6,346 bases of DNA from DATAYF01 sp036272735 (GTDB lineage: Bacteria > Chloroflexota > Ktedonobacteria > Ktedonobacterales > Ktedonobacteraceae). The notes below the pieces were generated by a model. The model worked only from the letters and a program-made list of their open reading frames with translations. It was not told where the DNA came from and did not search any database. Position numbers and translations under genes: made by a program. Shown in pieces: positions 4,286 to 6,346 of this stretch. The DNA lies in assembly GCA_036272735.1 (NCBI GenBank), contig DATAYF010000303.1, positions 1 to 6,346 of the forward strand, read 5' to 3'. The first letter of the stretch is position 1. Every line of letters begins with the position of its first letter.

Positions 4286-6346
4286 TTAATTCTGCCAGTT
4301 TACGTTCGTATAACCTGTGCTGCTACACGGCGTGGTATAGCTATGATTGCTGCCATTCTCCCACTGCACACTGCCATTCGCGCGAATGATGATGAACTTG
4401 AATTGTAGCGCCTGGCAGGCGGGCACACTCGCCATGATGAACCAGTTGGGGTAATTAGGGTCGTTCATAGGCCCGATAGCCGTCGTCGGCGTCGTGCCCC
4501 AATTTCCCAATTCATCACCTTGCCCGCTCAGATAGACATTATCGCCATAATTCGTCGAGGGCGCGTTATTGACGGTGAACGTCACCGCGACCTGCGCGGC
4601 ACTGGAGACGCGCGTACTATACCCGTTACTACAGCTTGCGCTACACACCTGGACGTTGTACAGCCCTCCGGTAACTCCCGGCACCGTGACCGTGATAGAG
4701 TGCGCGGACCAGCTATCGATGGTAGCACGGGTCGTGCCGAATTGCACGCTGCCTGCATTGTTGCCGAAGCCCTGTCCATCGATAATGACCTGGTCTCCGG
4801 GCTTGCTCAGGTTTGGCCCGACGCTACCTACGATGGGTGTTGTGTTCTCCCCAGCGGTATACTGCCAGACCGATACTTGATTGGCCCCCAGGCTAAAGCT
4901 ACTGGCCGCGTGGTTGCTCACATTGAGCGTGGTTCCGCCATGCAACAACGAGCCAAGATAGTCGTTGTACGAGCCGTCGGGCAGGTTCGTATTGAGGTTG
5001 TTAATCGTGTAGCTGGACGAACCTTTGTTGATGGCGACCAGCACCACATTGTTGTAAAACTGTCGCTCGAAGACAAAGACATCATTATTGATCCAGCGCT
5101 GCTGGTAGGTTCCATAGGCCAGGGCGGGATTACTATGGCGCAGCCCTGCCAGCGTCTTGATTTCGTTGTAGGCCAGGGTGGTTGTGCCGAAATTCGTCAT
5201 TTGCGGACGATTATACGGGTCGCCACCGCCGTTCGTGTCGTTATGCAGGTACTGTTCGGTTCCGTAATAAATGATCGGAATGCCGGGTGTCGTCAGGGTC
5301 GCGGCCAGGGCTTCATGCAAGCGATCGTAATTGTTGTTGAGCGTCAGGAAGCGTGACATATCGTGGTTATCGATGAAATCCGCCTGGTCATTAAGCCAGC
5401 TAAAGTCGCCCTCCTCCTTACTAATCACGTCATTGAGTTCGCTGGCATTGTTGCCCGAAGCATACACGTCGCGCAGCGCGGTATTGAGCGGGAAATTGAG
5501 CAGATTGATACCGCTATGGTTGGCGAACTCGACCGCCGAATTATAGGTTGGATCGTTGATACTGCTCAGATACCACTCGCCCATCATGTAGTGTGGTCCC
5601 TGCGCCTCCACGGTGTCGCTCAGCGTGCGATCCCAGCCACCCGTGGGGCCGGGCATGTGCTTGACGGCATCGACGCGCACGCCATCGACATGATGGTTGA
5701 GGAACTGGACCATCGCCCCTTTGAGGTAGCTATCCACGCTGGGATTTTCCTGAGCCAGGTCCGCGAGGTCCGAGAGGCTGTAATATTCATCTTGATAGAG
5801 ATTGTTGTAGTCCGAAATGCCGGGGTTGTGATGAAACCAGCCGTTCGGATCGTTGTTGTAGGCCGCCTGGAAGGCCCCGTTTTTGTAGAGGCTGCCATAC
5901 TCGCCAGTATCGTTAGGATTGGAGTGATTGGGGGCGAAATCGACAATCAGCTTGATCCCGTTATTGTGTGCCGTCGTTACCAGGTTGTCGAAATCGCTCC
6001 ATGTTCCCAGGTGTGGATCGATCTGGTAAAAATCTCGTGCCCAATAGCCATGATAGCCTGCCTCAGGCGAGGACGAACCGGCTGAATAAACAGGCTGGTG
6101 GGTATTATCGACCGGGGGAGAGATCCAGAGAGCCGTGACACCCATGCCTGCTATATAGGGGATTTTCTGTGCCAGCCCGGCCAAGTCACCACCCCAGTAC
6201 AACTTCCAGTTGCTTTTAGTACTGTCATAGAGGCCCGTATCGCCCGTGGGATTATTGTTGGAAGGGTTACCATCGAAGAAGCGATCCAGCATCACCTGGT
6301 AAATCACGTCGGGCTTGAAGTCAGCGGTATTGGCGGCAACGTTCGT
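4286..6346 (-). CDS. GH13 cyclodextrin glucanotransferase-like amylase with CBM20 starch-binding domain (5' end outside window)
   Basis: This is an extracellular-type alpha-glucan enzyme acting on starch. 686 residues are visible, about the length of a mature CGTase, so little more than the signal peptide and start are probably missing; the frame is open through the window edge and the GTG at 6305-6307 is internal. Residues are numbered from the first visible one. The GH13 barrel (about 10-405) has DFAPNH (136-141), GVRVDAVKH (222-230) with nucleophile Asp226, GEWY (256-259) with acid/base Glu257, and FIDNHD (324-329) with Asp329. Both CGTase calcium sites look kept: DGNPSNN (25-31) with Asp54, and Asn140, Asp196, His230. 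Domain C follows, then an IPT/TIG-like domain D (about 503-585) and CBM20 (about 588-686) with GNW (Trp616) and VQWENGSNH (Trp662). Two differences from classic CGTases stand out. The central aromatic (Tyr/Phe195) aligns with Ser192, and the Cys43/Cys50 pair is replaced by Lys and Trp. It could therefore be a CGTase-fold alpha- or maltogenic amylase and not a strong cyclodextrin producer. The stop lies 7 bases from the shared palindrome. Confidence 0.93.
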   Translation of the reverse strand, partial: TNVAANTADFKPDVIYQVMLDRFFDGNPSNNNPTGDTGLYDSTKSNWKLYWGGDLAGLAQKIPYIAGMGVTALWISPPVDNTHQPVYSAGSSSPEAGYHGYWARDFYQIDPHLGTWSDFDNLVTTAHNNGIKLIVDFAPNHSNPNDTGEYGSLYKNGAFQAAYNNDPNGWFHHNPGISDYNNLYQDEYYSLSDLADLAQENPSVDSYLKGAMVQFLNHHVDGVRVDAVKHMPGPTGGWDRTLSDTVEAQGPHYMMGEWYLSSINDPTYNSAVEFANHSGINLLNFPLNTALRDVYASGNNASELNDVISKEEGDFSWLNDQADFIDNHDMSRFLTLNNNYDRLHEALAATLTTPGIPIIYYGTEQYLHNDTNGGGDPYNRPQMTNFGTTTLAYNEIKTLAGLRHSNPALAYGTYQQRWINNDVFVFERQFYNNVVLVAINKGSSSYTINNLNTNLPDGSYNDYLGSLLHGGTTLNVSNHAASSFSLGANQVSVWQYTAGENTTPIVGSVGPNLSKPGDQVIIDGQGFGNNAGSVQFGTTRATIDSWSAHSITVTVPGVTGGLYNVQVCSASCSNGYSTRVSSAAQVAVTFTVNNAPSTNYGDNVYLSGQGDELGNWGTTPTTAIGPMNDPNYPNWFIMASVPACQALQFKFIIIRANGSVQWENGSNHSYTTPCSSTGYTNVNWQN

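Noticed and set aside
4520..6085. Two long plus-strand open frames (4520-5356 and 5363-6085) in the same frame, opposite the amylase gene.
   Set aside because: They are exactly antisense to a gene with clear motifs from end to end. Their protein sequences show no recognisable domain, and long stop-free antisense frames are common opposite coding sequence of this composition. No promoter or ribosome site supports them.

Overview
The window looks like a chromosomal segment of a Gram-positive-type or monoderm-like bacterium with a moderate G+C content (roughly mid-50s % by eye). My best guess is a member of the Chloroflexota, Ktedonobacteria-like. This rests on three things: the style of the large penicillin-binding protein with its long acidic cytoplasmic leader, a BldC/MerR-type helix-turn-helix protein fused to a helical sensor-like domain, and a degraded transposase tail. 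It is an inference from style, with no marker gene to confirm it.

Layout, left to right. Positions 1-198 hold the C-terminal end of a transposase-like reading frame, interrupted by an in-frame TGA and running off the left edge. An AT-rich non-coding stretch follows, with a 12-bp tandem repeat and then a very good sigma-70-type promoter. The promoter drives a small transcription regulator that most likely starts at TTG 509, behind a near-perfect Shine-Dalgarno, and ends at 1144. A 211-bp gap with at least one convincing promoter leads to a complete class A penicillin-binding protein (1356-4193) with all glycosyltransferase and transpeptidase motifs. The PBP gene converges on a second large gene on the minus strand (4286-6346, its 5' end beyond the window). 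That gene encodes a secreted five-domain GH13 enzyme of the cyclodextrin glucanotransferase type, with a C-terminal starch-binding domain. A perfect 59-bp palindrome (4220-4278) sits between the two convergent stops and probably ends transcription from both sides.

The genes do not form an obvious single pathway. The regulator and the PBP point the same way but appear to have separate promoters, and the amylase faces them. The most useful observations are the GH13 enzyme's Ser at the position of the CGTase cyclization aromatic, with loss of the N-terminal disulfide cysteines; the unusually long perfect palindrome; the in-frame stop in the transposase tail; and the choice of start for the regulator. 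I see no evidence for a previously undescribed multi-gene system, CRISPR array, tRNA or rRNA in this window.
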